In this document: positions 17,567 through 26,389 of the stretch, in pieces | Layout: every line of letters starts with the position of its first letter | How positions within the stretch are numbered: the first letter of the stretch is position 1 | Assembly (NCBI GenBank): GCA_045805265.1 | Contig: JBJMLO010000030.1 | Location: 1-64,000, forward strand | Reading direction: 5' to 3' | DNA length: 64,000 nt | DNA from: JBJMLO01 sp045805265 | Lineage (GTDB): Bacteria; Actinomycetota; UBA4738; JACQTL01 | Translations under genes and position numbers: made by a program | Notes under the pieces: model-generated | Told to the model about the DNA's origin: nothing | The model's database searches: none | Seen by the model: the letters and a program-made list of their open reading frames with translations, nothing else

Positions 17567-18501
17567 CCGCCGTCGGGCTGGTGGTGCACGCCGGCCGGGC
17601 CTCCGCGGTGCGCACCGCCAGGGAGCTGATCCGGTGGCTGGCAGGCCGCGAGGTCGAGGTCCGGCTGCTCGACGACGACCCGGTGCACACGACGACCTCC
17701 GGCCGGGGGGTGTCGGACCTGGCCGACGAGGCGGGGGCCCGCCTGGTCTCGCCGGACGCATTCGCGGCGGGCCTGGACCTGGTGGTGTCGGTGGGCGGGG
17801 ACGGCACGTTCCTCCGGGCGGCGCATCACGCCGTGGAGGTCGACCGGCCCGTCGTGGGCGTGAACGTGGGGCGGCTGGGGTTCCTCACGGCGATCGAGCC
17901 CGACCAGGCGCGGGAGGTCATCGAGAGCGCGCTCGAGGGCCGGGCCGTCGTGGAGGAGCGCCAGGGGGTCGTGGCCGAGGCACTGGGCGGCACGGACTGG
18001 ACCGGGCCCCGGTGGGGGCTCAACGAGGTCATGGTGGAGAAGGCCGCTCGCCACCGCGTGGTGCGGCTCGCCGTCTACATCGCGGGCGAGTACGTCACCA
18101 CGTTCTCGGGCGACGGGGTCATCGTGGCCACGGCGACGGGCTCCACCGCCTACTCGTTCTCGGCCCGGGGTCCGATCGTGTCGCCGGGCGTGGATTGCCT
18201 CGTTGTCACCCCCATCGCGGCGCACATGGTGTTCGACCGGTCGTTTGTGATCGGCATCGAGGAGGACGTCACGATGGAGGTCCGCGCCCCGGAGGCGGGC
18301 CTCCTGTCCGCGGACGGCAAGGAGAGCCTCCCGCTGCCGGTCGGCGCCCGGGTGCGGGTCCGGGCCTCCGAGTCGAAGGCCAAGGTGCTCCGGCCCCCGG
18401 GGTCCGAGAGCTTCTACCGCCACGTCCGGCAGCGATTCTCCCTCCCGGACGGCACCGCGATGGACGCCGACGACGAGGACATGCCGCCCACGGCGGAATA
18501 G
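17563..18501 (+). CDS. nadK: NAD kinase
   Basis: This 312-residue protein makes NADP+ from NAD+ and ATP (or polyphosphate). It has the GGDGT motif in 'VVSVGGDGTFLRAAHH', the 'VVGVNVGRLGFLT' segment, 'GDGVIVATATGSTAYSFSA' substrate loop and 'SPGVDCLVVTPIAAH'. The C-terminal 25 residues are acidic and nonconserved. ATG at 17563 overlaps the tlyA stop. Confidence 0.96.
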   Translation: MTAVGLVVHAGRASAVRTARELIRWLAGREVEVRLLDDDPVHTTTSGRGVSDLADEAGARLVSPDAFAAGLDLVVSVGGDGTFLRAAHHAVEVDRPVVGVNVGRLGFLTAIEPDQAREVIESALEGRAVVEERQGVVAEALGGTDWTGPRWGLNEVMVEKAARHRVVRLAVYIAGEYVTTFSGDGVIVATATGSTAYSFSARGPIVSPGVDCLVVTPIAAHMVFDRSFVIGIEEDVTMEVRAPEAGLLSADGKESLPLPVGARVRVRASESKAKVLRPPGSESFYRHVRQRFSLPDGTAMDADDEDMPPTAE

Positions 18502-18542
18502 CGCCGCTGGGCGAATGCGCCGGAGCTGTCGTACCCCCCGGG

Positions 18543-18548
18543 TAGGAT
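18543..18548 (+). promoter_or_regulatory. Leaderless -10 box of recN
   Basis: TAGGAT followed by six bases and then the GTG start at 18555. This is the clearest case of the leaderless arrangement in the window. Confidence 0.7.
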
Positions 18549-18554
18549 CCCGGC

Positions 18555-20198
18555 GTGCTGCTCGAGCTCCACATCGCCGGGCTGGGGGTGATCGAGGACC
18601 TCGACCTCGAGCTCCACCCCGGCCTGAACGTCCTCACCGGCGAGACGGGGGCCGGCAAGACCATGGTCACGGTGGGGCTGGCGTTGGCGCTCGGCGGCCG
18701 GGGATCCGCCTCGCTCGTGCGCGAGGGCGCCTCGCGGGCCCGGGTGGAGGCCCGGTTCCGGGCGCCGGGAACCCCGGCCACCTCCGAGTGGGCCGAGGAC
18801 GGCGAGCTCGTCCTGGCCCGGACCATCGGCGCGGACGGGAAGGGCTCGGCCCGGATCGGCGGCCAGATCGCGCCGGCCTCCGCGCTGGCGGGGCTCGCGC
18901 CGGACCTGGTCGAGGTCCACGGCCAGCACCAGGCCCAGCGCCTCCTATCCTCCGCGGTCCAGACCGGCTTCCTCGACCGGTTCGCCGGTCCGGAGCACGC
19001 CGCCGCCGTCGAACGGCACCGCGAGACCTTCGAGCGCCTCCGCCACGCCCAGGCGCGCCTCGACGAGCTTGACCGCGAGGAGCGCGAGCGGGAGCGGGAG
19101 AAGGACCTGCTCGGGTACCAGGCCCGGGAGATCGAGACCGCGGGCGTGGCGCCCGGTGAGCGGGAGGCTCTCGATGTCGAGGAGTCCCGTCTGGCGAACG
19201 CGGAGCGGCTGATGGAGCGCGCCGCCCAGGCCGAGCAGGGACTGTCGGCCGACGGCGGCGCGGCCGATGGGCTGGCGGCGGCCGCGGCCGCGCTCCGCGA
19301 CGCGTCCGGGCTCGACCCGGAGGCGCGGGAGCTGGCCGGACGCCTCGCCGGGGTCGCCGAAGAGGCCGGGGAGCTGGCCCGCGACCTCCGGGGGTGGCGG
19401 GAACGGCTCCGGGCGGACCCCGAGCGTCTCGCCGAGATCCGCGAGCGCCTCCACGCGCTGGGTCAGCTCGAGCGGAAGTACGGTGAAGGGGCGGCGGGCG
19501 TCCTGGCCTACCTGGAAGGAATCCGGCGGCGTCTGGCGGAGCTGGAGGGGGCAGGCGCCGAGCGCGCCGAGCTCTCCGCCGAGGTCGCGACGCTGCGCGA
19601 GCTGGCAGCCGGGCTGGCGCGGACCGTCACGGAGGGGCGGCGGGAGGCGGCGCCGAGGCTGGGCGAGGCCATCGAACGCGAGGTGCGGGACCTGGGCATG
19701 CCCGGCGCGTCGGTGGAGGTGGCGCTCCGGGCCTCATCCGAGCCAACCCCGCTCGGGGCCGAGCGCGCCGAGGTGCTGCTGTCCGGCGGGATCGGGCAGT
19801 CGCCGCTCCCGGTCGCCAAGGCCGCCTCGGGGGGCGAGCTGTCCCGGACGATGTTGGCCTGCCGCAGCGTCCTGGCCGACCTGGACTCGGTTCCCACCAT
19901 CGTGTTCGACGAGGTCGACGCCGGCATCGGAGGCCGGGCGGGCCTCGCCGTGGGCCGGCGGCTCGCCCGGCTGGCGGCCGACCGGCAGGTGCTCGTCGTC
20001 ACCCACCTCCCCCAGATCGCCTCGTTCGCCGACCGCCACATCCGGGTGACGAAGGAGGGCGGCACCGCGGCGATCGAGGTGCTCGGGGACGACGAACGGG
20101 TCGCCGAGATCTCGCGAATGCTCTCGGGCCTGCCCGAGAGCGACGCGGCCGCCTCGCACGCCGAGGAGCTGCTGGCCCAGGCCGCCTCCGAGCGCTGA
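18555..20198 (+). CDS. recN: DNA repair protein RecN
   Basis: This 547-residue SMC-like ATPase acts in double-strand-break repair. Walker A is GETGAGKT (29-36). The N-terminal 'VEVHGQHQAQRLLSS' segment is typical of RecN. A long coiled-coil of Glu/Arg-rich heptads covers about 150-370. The signature 'KAASGGELSRTMLACR' and Walker B 'TIVFDEVDAGIGGRAG' precede the D-loop/H-loop 'QVLVVTHLPQIASFADRHI'. In many bacteria recN is LexA-controlled; I see no LexA-like palindrome here, only the leaderless -10 box. Confidence 0.97.
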   Translation: MLLELHIAGLGVIEDLDLELHPGLNVLTGETGAGKTMVTVGLALALGGRGSASLVREGASRARVEARFRAPGTPATSEWAEDGELVLARTIGADGKGSARIGGQIAPASALAGLAPDLVEVHGQHQAQRLLSSAVQTGFLDRFAGPEHAAAVERHRETFERLRHAQARLDELDREEREREREKDLLGYQAREIETAGVAPGEREALDVEESRLANAERLMERAAQAEQGLSADGGAADGLAAAAAALRDASGLDPEARELAGRLAGVAEEAGELARDLRGWRERLRADPERLAEIRERLHALGQLERKYGEGAAGVLAYLEGIRRRLAELEGAGAERAELSAEVATLRELAAGLARTVTEGRREAAPRLGEAIEREVRDLGMPGASVEVALRASSEPTPLGAERAEVLLSGGIGQSPLPVAKAASGGELSRTMLACRSVLADLDSVPTIVFDEVDAGIGGRAGLAVGRRLARLAADRQVLVVTHLPQIASFADRHIRVTKEGGTAAIEVLGDDERVAEISRMLSGLPESDAAASHAEELLAQAASER

Positions 20199-20447
20199 GT
20201 CGCCCCGCCGAGCCGGACCCGGTCCGCTACCCTGTGGCTGCCCGGCCGCACGCGCGGCGCCGCCAGGCGATCGGCGTCTCCGCCGACCCGGCCCCGGAAC
20301 GAAAGGGGGCACACTCCCACGGCCGTATCGAGGACCCGCAACCGGCTCCGGCTCCGCCCCCGGCGCCCCCGCCCCGCGGCGGGGCTGGCCCGGGTCGACC
20401 GCCGGACCAAGGCGCTGCTCCGCCGGATCCAGCCCGGCGAGATCGCG

Positions 20448-21521
20448 GTGATCGACCACGAGGACCTCGACCGTCTCTCGGCCGAGGGCCTGGTGGCCGC
20501 GGGCGTGGCCGGCGTGGTGAACGCGGCCCGGTCCATCTCCGGCCGGTATCCGAACCTGGGGCCGCAGATCCTCACGCGCGTCGGCATCCCGCTGGTCGAC
20601 TCGGTCGGGCCGCTGCTCATGGAGAAGGTCCGGGAGGGCGAGTCCATCCGCCTGGAGGGGGACCGCATCTACGCCGGGACCCGCCTGGTCGGCGTGGGGA
20701 TCCTCCAGAGCGATGATTCCGTCGGTGAGGCCATGGAGGACGCCCGGGTCCGCCTGGCGGAGCAGTTCGAGTCCTTCGCCCGGAACACGCTCGAGTTCAT
20801 GCAGCACGAGCGCGACCTGCTGTTCGGCGGCTCCGGGCTGCCGGAGCTGGTCCACGAGATCGCCGACCATCCCGTGCTGGTCGTGGTGCGGGGGTCGCGC
20901 CACCGCGAGGACCTGGCCGCGCTCCGGCCGTACATCCGCGACGTCCGCCCCCTGCTGATCGGCGTGGACGGGGGGGCGGACGCCCTCGTCGACGCCGGCT
21001 ACCACCCGGACCTCATCGTGGGCGACATGGACAGCGTGTCGGAGAGCGTCCTCCGCCAGACCGTCCGGCATCGCCGGTTCCTCCGCCGACGCCAGCCCAC
21101 CGAGGTGATCGTACACGCGTACCCGGGTGGCCTGGCTCCGGGCCGGGAGCGCCTCGACGCGCTGGTGATCCCGTACAAGATCATGGAGAGCACGGGAACC
21201 AGCGAGGACATGGCGTTCCTGCTGGCGCACGGCAAGGGCGCCGACCTCATCGTGGCGGTGGGGACCCACGGGAACCTCCGCGAGTTCCTGGACAAGGGCC
21301 GGATGGGCATGGCCTCCACGTTCCTGGTCCGCCTCCGCGTCGGCGAAATCCTCATGGACGCGAAGGGGGTGTCGCGGCTGTACACCGGCCGGGTCCGGGG
21401 CCGCGACGTCGCCATGCTGGTCGGCGCGGCGATGTTCGCCATGATCGTGCTGGCCCTCGCGTCGCAGCCGTTCCGGCTGTTCCTCCACCAGCTGCTCGAC
21501 CAGCTCGGGAGGATCTTCTGA
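20448..21521 (+). CDS. steA: SteA-like cytokinetic-ring / thiamine-pyrophosphokinase-fold protein
   Basis: From GTG 20448 the frame gives 357 residues: 'VNAARSISGRYPNLGPQIL', a central TPK-like fold with 'LLIGVDGGADALVDAGYHPD' and 'LIVGDMDSVS', and a C-terminal membrane helix (about 318-340). This matches the SteA family, which works with SteB in actinobacterial cell-wall synthesis and division. Homology extends upstream in frame ('ARVDRRTKALLRRIQPGE', about 20388-20441), but that frame has no ATG, GTG or TTG back to recN. The true start may be an unusual codon, for example ACG 20319 behind the AAAGGGGG at 20303-20310, or CTG 20385. The 249 nt before the GTG therefore probably hold coding sequence. 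Confidence 0.85.
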   Translation: MIDHEDLDRLSAEGLVAAGVAGVVNAARSISGRYPNLGPQILTRVGIPLVDSVGPLLMEKVREGESIRLEGDRIYAGTRLVGVGILQSDDSVGEAMEDARVRLAEQFESFARNTLEFMQHERDLLFGGSGLPELVHEIADHPVLVVVRGSRHREDLAALRPYIRDVRPLLIGVDGGADALVDAGYHPDLIVGDMDSVSESVLRQTVRHRRFLRRRQPTEVIVHAYPGGLAPGRERLDALVIPYKIMESTGTSEDMAFLLAHGKGADLIVAVGTHGNLREFLDKGRMGMASTFLVRLRVGEILMDAKGVSRLYTGRVRGRDVAMLVGAAMFAMIVLALASQPFRLFLHQLLDQLGRIF

Positions 21522-21543
21522 CCGCTCCCCGGGGAGGAGCCCC

Positions 21544-22488
21544 GTGATCTCGTTCCGGTACCACCTCGTCACGATCGTGGCGGTGTTCCTGGCGCTCGCC
21601 CTCGGCGTCCTCGCCGGCACCACCGTCATCCGCACCGGCCTGGTCAAGACGCTGCGGCAGAACAACAACAACCTCGAGCAGCAGTTGGCGGCCGCCCAGA
21701 AGCAGGTCGACGACGTCGCCGGGTTCCAGGACGCAGCCCTTCCGTGGCTCACCACCGGCCGTCTGACCGGAGAGCACGTGGTCGTCATCTCCTCGGACGG
21801 GGCGGACCCGGCGGGCCCCCGGAACGCGCGGGACGTCCTGACCGCGGCGGGGGCGAGGACTGCGGCGGGGGCGAGCAACGTCGTCTACCTCACGATCACC
21901 TCGCTGATCAACGCGCCTACCCCCAAGACCAGGAACACGCTCGCCGATGCCCTGGGGGAGTCGCGGGACACACCGGTGTCGACGCTCACCTCGGACGCCG
22001 CCACCCGGTTGGCGGAGCGCCTGGCCGATGGCCCTCCGCCGGCGTCCTCGACGGGAACCGCCGGCGCCAGCCCCGACCTGCTCGTCGTGTTGCTCAACGA
22101 CGGGTTCATCCGGTCGCAGGACGTCACCCCGACCGACGCCTCGGCGGTCGGCGGCTCGAGCGAGCTGTTCGTGGTGTCCGCGGGCGGGCAGGGGGAGCCA
22201 ACCGTGCCGATCGACACGGTGATGGAGCGCCTGGTCGTACAGATGGTGCAGCGCGGCGAGACCGTGGCGGCCGTCCAGACCGCTGGATCGGTGGCGCACC
22301 CCTTCGTGACTCCCATCCGCCAGGAGGCAGATCTTCCCAACGAGCACCTGCTCACCGTGGACGACGTCGATACCGAGGTAGGGAAGGCGGCGCTGGTCCT
22401 CGGGTTCAGTCGCATGCTCGGCGGGGGGTCCGGCGGGGACTACGGGACCGGCGACGACGCACAGCGGCTCCTGCCGGAAGTGCCGTGA
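21544..22488 (+). CDS. MctB/SteB-like membrane-anchored protein
   Basis: In this 314-residue protein, residues 1-28 hold one hydrophobic segment ('YHLVTIVAVFLALALGVLAG'), followed by a coiled-coil 'LRQNNNNLEQQLAAAQKQV' and an extracytoplasmic domain. This is the MctB (copper transport outer membrane protein)/SteB pattern, next to the SteA gene as in mycobacteria (Rv1697-Rv1698). The pair SteA-SteB is reported to bind peptidoglycan synthesis machinery, so a cell-wall role is likely. GTG start with GGGGAGGAG at 21531-21539. Confidence 0.87.
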   Translation: MISFRYHLVTIVAVFLALALGVLAGTTVIRTGLVKTLRQNNNNLEQQLAAAQKQVDDVAGFQDAALPWLTTGRLTGEHVVVISSDGADPAGPRNARDVLTAAGARTAAGASNVVYLTITSLINAPTPKTRNTLADALGESRDTPVSTLTSDAATRLAERLADGPPPASSTGTAGASPDLLVVLLNDGFIRSQDVTPTDASAVGGSSELFVVSAGGQGEPTVPIDTVMERLVVQMVQRGETVAAVQTAGSVAHPFVTPIRQEADLPNEHLLTVDDVDTEVGKAALVLGFSRMLGGGSGGDYGTGDDAQRLLPEVP

Positions 22489-23168
22489 GTCTGCCCGCTC
22501 GACTCGTTGCCGTCGTGGCCGCGCGGAACGAGGAGGACCGGGTGGGGGACACCGTCGCGGCGCTTCGGTCGATCGAGGGCGTCGGCCGGGTCGTGGTGGC
22601 CGACGACGGGTCCACGGACGCCACCGCCTCCGCCGCGCGGGACGCCGGCGCCACGGTCGTCCGCTCGGAGCGGAACAGGGGGAAGGGCGAGGCGTTGGCC
22701 GCCGGCGTCGCGGCCGCCGGGGAGGCCGATGTCGTGCTCCTGGCCGACGGAGACCTCGGCGCGTCCGCGGCGGAGCTGGCGAGGGTGTTGCGCCCCGTGG
22801 TCGAGGGCCGGGCCGATCTGGCGGTGGCCGTTCCGCCCCGCCCGCCCGTCGGCGGGCTCGGCCTGGTCCGTCGCGCGGCGTCCGCGCTGGTCCGGGCGTC
22901 GTCCGGCCACCGGACGGACGTGCCCCTCTCCGGCCAGCGCGCGGTGACGGCGGAATGCCTCGCCGCGTGTCGGCCGCTGGCGCACGGGTTCGGCGTCGAC
23001 GCGGGGATGGTCGCCGACGCTGCGCGGCTCGGGTTCCGGGTGGTCGAGGTCCCGGCGGCCATCACGCACCGCTTCACCGGCCGCGACCTCGCGGGGTTCC
23101 GGCATCGCGGGCGCCAGGGCGCCGACATCCTGCGCGCCATGGCCCCCCGGGCGGTGGGCTGGCGATGA
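22485..23168 (+). CDS. Family 2 glycosyltransferase
   Basis: This 227-residue GT-A fold enzyme has 'LVAVVAARNEEDRVGDTVAA' at the N-terminus, 'VVVADDGSTDATASAARDAG' and the metal-binding 'VVLLADGDLGASAAEL' (D-x-D as DGD). The 'RNRGKGEALAAGVAAAGEAD' segment resembles polyprenol-phosphate sugar transferases. It is shorter than most and has no membrane segment. The acceptor is unknown. GTG 22485 overlaps the MctB-like stop (GTGA), so it belongs to the same operon. It is followed after 13 nt by a MraY/WecA-like gene, suggesting linked glycan synthesis. Confidence 0.85.
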   Translation: MSLPARLVAVVAARNEEDRVGDTVAALRSIEGVGRVVVADDGSTDATASAARDAGATVVRSERNRGKGEALAAGVAAAGEADVVLLADGDLGASAAELARVLRPVVEGRADLAVAVPPRPPVGGLGLVRRAASALVRASSGHRTDVPLSGQRAVTAECLAACRPLAHGFGVDAGMVADAARLGFRVVEVPAAITHRFTGRDLAGFRHRGRQGADILRAMAPRAVGWR

Positions 23169-23181
23169 CATCCTCGAACGC

Positions 23182-24081
23182 ATGAACCAGACCCTGCGCC
23201 TGCTCGTGCTCCTCGGCGTGGGATTCGGGCTGGCCGCCTGCGCCATGGTGGCGATGCCCAAGCGGATCCGGCGACGGCTGGTCGTGACCAACCACCGGGG
23301 CCGGGAGGTCCCCGCCACGCTGGGCGTCGCCGTGTTCGCGGCCTCGGTCGGGGCGCAGCTCGTGGCTGGGGTGGTGGCCATGGTCGTCGGGACCGGGTTC
23401 GGCTCCGACACCTGGGCGATCCTGGCCGGCGCCGCGCTGGTGTTTGCCGCCGGGCTCGCCGACGACCTCCACCCGGGGGGCCCGCGGGGCCTGCGGGCCC
23501 ACGGTCGGGCGCTCCTCGAGCGGAGGGTGACCACGGGGGCGCTCAAGGCCGCCGCCGCCGTCGCCGGGGGCATCCTGGTGGTACTCACCGTCCACGGCCG
23601 GTCCCCCGCGATCGCCGCGGCGGGGATCCTGCTGATCGCCGGCTCGGCGAACCTGTGGAACGGGCTGGACGTGGCGCCCGGCCGGGCCGGCAAGGCCTTC
23701 GTGGCCGGCGCGGCCGCGCTGATGTTCTTCTCGCCCCCCGCCCTGCTGGCACGGATGCTCGGCGCGGAGGCTGCGGGGCTGTGGCCCGACCTCCGGGAGC
23801 GCGGGATGCTGGGCGACTCCGGGTCGAACCCGCTGGGGTTCGTCCTGGGCGCCGCGCTGTACGTCCAGCTGCCGGACGCCGGGGTCCTCGCCGCGGCCGC
23901 GGCGGCCCTCGCGCTGAACGTGCTGGCCGAGACCGTCACGCTGTCCCGTGCGATCGAGGCGGTCCTGCCCCTCCGGTGGCTGGATCGCGCCGGCCGTCCC
24001 GCCCCCGCCGGACCACCGGCCCCGGGTTCCACAGTCACCCCGGAGCCCGAGGCGAACGCCGAGCCGGCTCGACGGCGTTGA
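23182..24081 (+). CDS. MraY/WecA-like polyprenyl-phosphate phosphosugar transferase family protein
   Basis: This 299-residue protein has about eight membrane helices. Family motifs can be seen: 'GLADDLHPGG' (the DD pair), 'NLWNGLDVAPGRAGKAF' and 'MLGDSGSNPLGFVLG'. The family transfers phospho-sugars from UDP-sugars to polyprenyl phosphate. It is shorter than MraY and some loops are reduced, so activity is not certain. The C-terminal 35 residues are proline-rich and cytoplasmic. The context (SteA, MctB-like, GT2) supports a cell-envelope role. Confidence 0.82.
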   Translation: MNQTLRLLVLLGVGFGLAACAMVAMPKRIRRRLVVTNHRGREVPATLGVAVFAASVGAQLVAGVVAMVVGTGFGSDTWAILAGAALVFAAGLADDLHPGGPRGLRAHGRALLERRVTTGALKAAAAVAGGILVVLTVHGRSPAIAAAGILLIAGSANLWNGLDVAPGRAGKAFVAGAAALMFFSPPALLARMLGAEAAGLWPDLRERGMLGDSGSNPLGFVLGAALYVQLPDAGVLAAAAAALALNVLAETVTLSRAIEAVLPLRWLDRAGRPAPAGPPAPGSTVTPEPEANAEPARRR

Positions 24082-24158
24082 GAATTCCGGCCCGGCGGCA
24101 CATTCGACGGCGGAAACTCGCGACTGCCCGATCCGCTCTGCTAGCATGAAATCCCGAG

Positions 24159-25814
24159 GTGACTGAGCACAGGAAGTTCATATTCGTGACGGGAGGCGTC
24201 GCCTCCGGCCTCGGGAAGGGCATCACCACCGCCTCGCTCGGGCGCCTCTTCAAGTCCCGCGGCCTCCGGGTCACCCTCCAGAAGCTCGACCCGTACATCA
24301 ACGTCGACCCCGGCACGATGAACCCGTTCGAGCACGGCGAGGTGTTCGTGCTCGACGACGGGGCCGAGACCGACCTCGACCTCGGCCACTACGAGCGGTT
24401 CACCGACGAGAGCCTCCACCGCGGCTCGAACGTGACCACCGGGGCCATCTACTCGAACGTCATCGCCAAGGAGCGCCGGGGCGAGTTCCTGGGCAAGACC
24501 GTCCAGGTCATCCCGCACATCACGAACGAGATCAAGTCGCGGGTCCGCGCGCTGGCCGAGTCCGAGGACGCCGACGTCGTGATCGTCGAGGTCGGGGGCA
24601 CGGTGGGCGACATCGAGTCGCTGCCGTTCCTGGAGGCGATCCGCCAGCTTCGCAACGAGGTCGGGCGCGACCACTGCGCGTTCGTCCACGTCTCGCTGGT
24701 GCCGTTCATCGGCCCGACCGGAGAGTCGAAGACCAAGCCCACCCAGCACTCCGTTCGCGAGCTGCGCTCGATCGGTATCCAGCCCGACGCCATCGTGCTC
24801 CGCAGCGACCGTCCGATCCCCGATCACCTGAAGGAGAAGATCTCGCTGCAATGCGACGTCCCGATGGCGGGCGTGGTCGCGGCGGTGGACGCGCCGTCGA
24901 TCTATCGCGTGCCGATGACGATGCACGAGGAGGGGCTGGACGCCTACCTGGCCCACCATCTCCGGATCGACGCCGAGCCGGACCTCACCGAGTGGCGGGG
25001 ATTGGTCGATTCCATCGACCGGGCCACCCGGCCGGTGACCATCGCGATCGTGGGGAAGTACGTGAACCTCCGCGACGCCTACCTGTCGGTGATCGAGGCG
25101 CTCGGCCACGCCGGGTTCCACTACGGCGCGCGCATCGACATCCGGTGGGTGCCCTCCGACGACCTGGTCACGGACGCCGAGGCGGTGCTCGAGGGCGTCG
25201 ACGGCATCGTCGTCCCCGGCGGGTTCGGATGGCGGGGGGTCGAGGGCAAGCTCGAGGCCGCCCGGCACGCCCGGGAGCGGAACGTGCCTTACCTCGGCCT
25301 GTGCCTGGGCCTGCAGGTCGCGGTGATCGAGTTCGCCCGGGACGTGTGCGGTCTGGAGAACGCGAATTCCAGCGAGTTCGATCCGACGACGCCGCACCCC
25401 GTGATCGACCTGCTGCCGGAGCAGCACGGCGTGGTGGACATGGGCGCCACGATGCGGCTCGGCGCCCAGCCCTGCGACCTGCAGCCCGGGACCAGGGCCA
25501 GGGCGGCGTACGGGGTGGACGCCGTGATGGAGCGCCATCGCCACCGCTACGAGGTGAACCCGGAATACCACCGCGCGCTGACCGAGCACGGCATGGTGTT
25601 CTCCGGCTGGTCGCCGAACCGGCTGCTGGTCGAGATCATCGAGCTGCCGGGGCACCCGTTCTTCATGGCCGGGCAGTTCCACCCGGAGCTGCGCTCCCGC
25701 CCGACGCGGCCGCACCCGATGTTCCGTGAGTTCGTCGGCGCCGCGCTGGGTCGCCGGGAGCGTCGCGATCGCGGTGAGCACGACGAGCGCGAGTCCGTCG
25801 TGGTCCCCGGCTAG
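24159..25814 (+). CDS. pyrG: CTP synthase
   Basis: This 551-residue protein makes CTP from UTP, ATP and glutamine. The synthetase domain has 'FVTGGVASGLGKGITTASLG' at 9-28, 'DPYINVDPGTMNPFEHGEVF' and 'VEVGGTVGDIES'. The glutamine amidotransferase domain has nucleophile Cys382 in GLCLGLQ and the His-Glu pair in 'GQFHPELRSRP'. GTG at 24159; a TAGCAT box lies about 11 nt upstream at 24142. It is followed by the Nudix gene 13 nt away, the same order as in M. tuberculosis. Confidence 0.98.
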   Translation: MTEHRKFIFVTGGVASGLGKGITTASLGRLFKSRGLRVTLQKLDPYINVDPGTMNPFEHGEVFVLDDGAETDLDLGHYERFTDESLHRGSNVTTGAIYSNVIAKERRGEFLGKTVQVIPHITNEIKSRVRALAESEDADVVIVEVGGTVGDIESLPFLEAIRQLRNEVGRDHCAFVHVSLVPFIGPTGESKTKPTQHSVRELRSIGIQPDAIVLRSDRPIPDHLKEKISLQCDVPMAGVVAAVDAPSIYRVPMTMHEEGLDAYLAHHLRIDAEPDLTEWRGLVDSIDRATRPVTIAIVGKYVNLRDAYLSVIEALGHAGFHYGARIDIRWVPSDDLVTDAEAVLEGVDGIVVPGGFGWRGVEGKLEAARHARERNVPYLGLCLGLQVAVIEFARDVCGLENANSSEFDPTTPHPVIDLLPEQHGVVDMGATMRLGAQPCDLQPGTRARAAYGVDAVMERHRHRYEVNPEYHRALTEHGMVFSGWSPNRLLVEIIELPGHPFFMAGQFHPELRSRPTRPHPMFREFVGAALGRRERRDRGEHDERESVVVPG

Positions 25815-25827
25815 GCCGGGACGCGAC

Positions 25828-26358
25828 GTGTCCGCCGCTGCCGGCGATCCGAAACGCCGGACGGTCTTCGCCGGCCGCCTGATCTCCGTCGAGGTCGTCG
25901 AGGGCCGGTACCGGGAGATCGTCCACCACCCGGGCGCGTGCGCCGCGGTCGCGCTGCACGGCAACGACGTGCTGCTGGTTCGCCAGCTCCGGGACGCGGT
26001 GGGGGAGCGGTTGCTCGAGGTCCCGGCCGGCGTCCGCGACGTGGAGGGGGAAGAGCCGGCCGACTGCGCCGCCCGCGAGGTCGCGGAGGAGACCGGTTAC
26101 AGGGTCACTCACATCGAGCCCCTCGGGCGCGTCTTCACCTCGCCCGGCTTCACCGACGAGGCCATCGAGCTGTTCCTGGCCCGCGTGGAGCCGGACGGGC
26201 AGGGCGAGGACGAGATCGAGGTCGTCCGCATGCCCCTCGAGGAAGCCGCCCGGGCCGTCCACGACGGCCGGATTCGGGACGCCAAGAGCGCGGTCGCGAT
26301 CCTGCTGGCCGCCGGGCGCGTGCGCGGCCTCCATCGGGGGCGGCGGCGACTCGGGTAG
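25828..26358 (+). CDS. Nudix hydrolase, ADP-ribose pyrophosphatase type
   Basis: This 176-residue protein has the Nudix box 'GVRDVEGEEPADCAAREVAE' followed by ETGY. There is one residue more than usual between the first Gly and Glu, as I recall for the mycobacterial Rv1700 enzyme. 'RYREIVHHPGACAAVAL' and 'FTSPGFTDEAIELFLA' match ADP-ribose pyrophosphatases, which hydrolyse ADP-ribose to AMP and ribose 5-phosphate. GTG at 25828 was preferred because similarity begins just after it. It sits between pyrG and ald. Confidence 0.9.
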   Translation: MSAAAGDPKRRTVFAGRLISVEVVEGRYREIVHHPGACAAVALHGNDVLLVRQLRDAVGERLLEVPAGVRDVEGEEPADCAAREVAEETGYRVTHIEPLGRVFTSPGFTDEAIELFLARVEPDGQGEDEIEVVRMPLEEAARAVHDGRIRDAKSAVAILLAAGRVRGLHRGRRRLG

Positions 26359-26389
26359 GCTCATTCCCGGGGAGGGAAGGAGGCTCGGC

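Noticed and set aside
20234..20716. 160-codon frame after recN, preceded by a TACCCT box
   Set aside because: It overlaps the SteA coding frame, and its Pro/Arg/Gly-rich translation has no family pattern.
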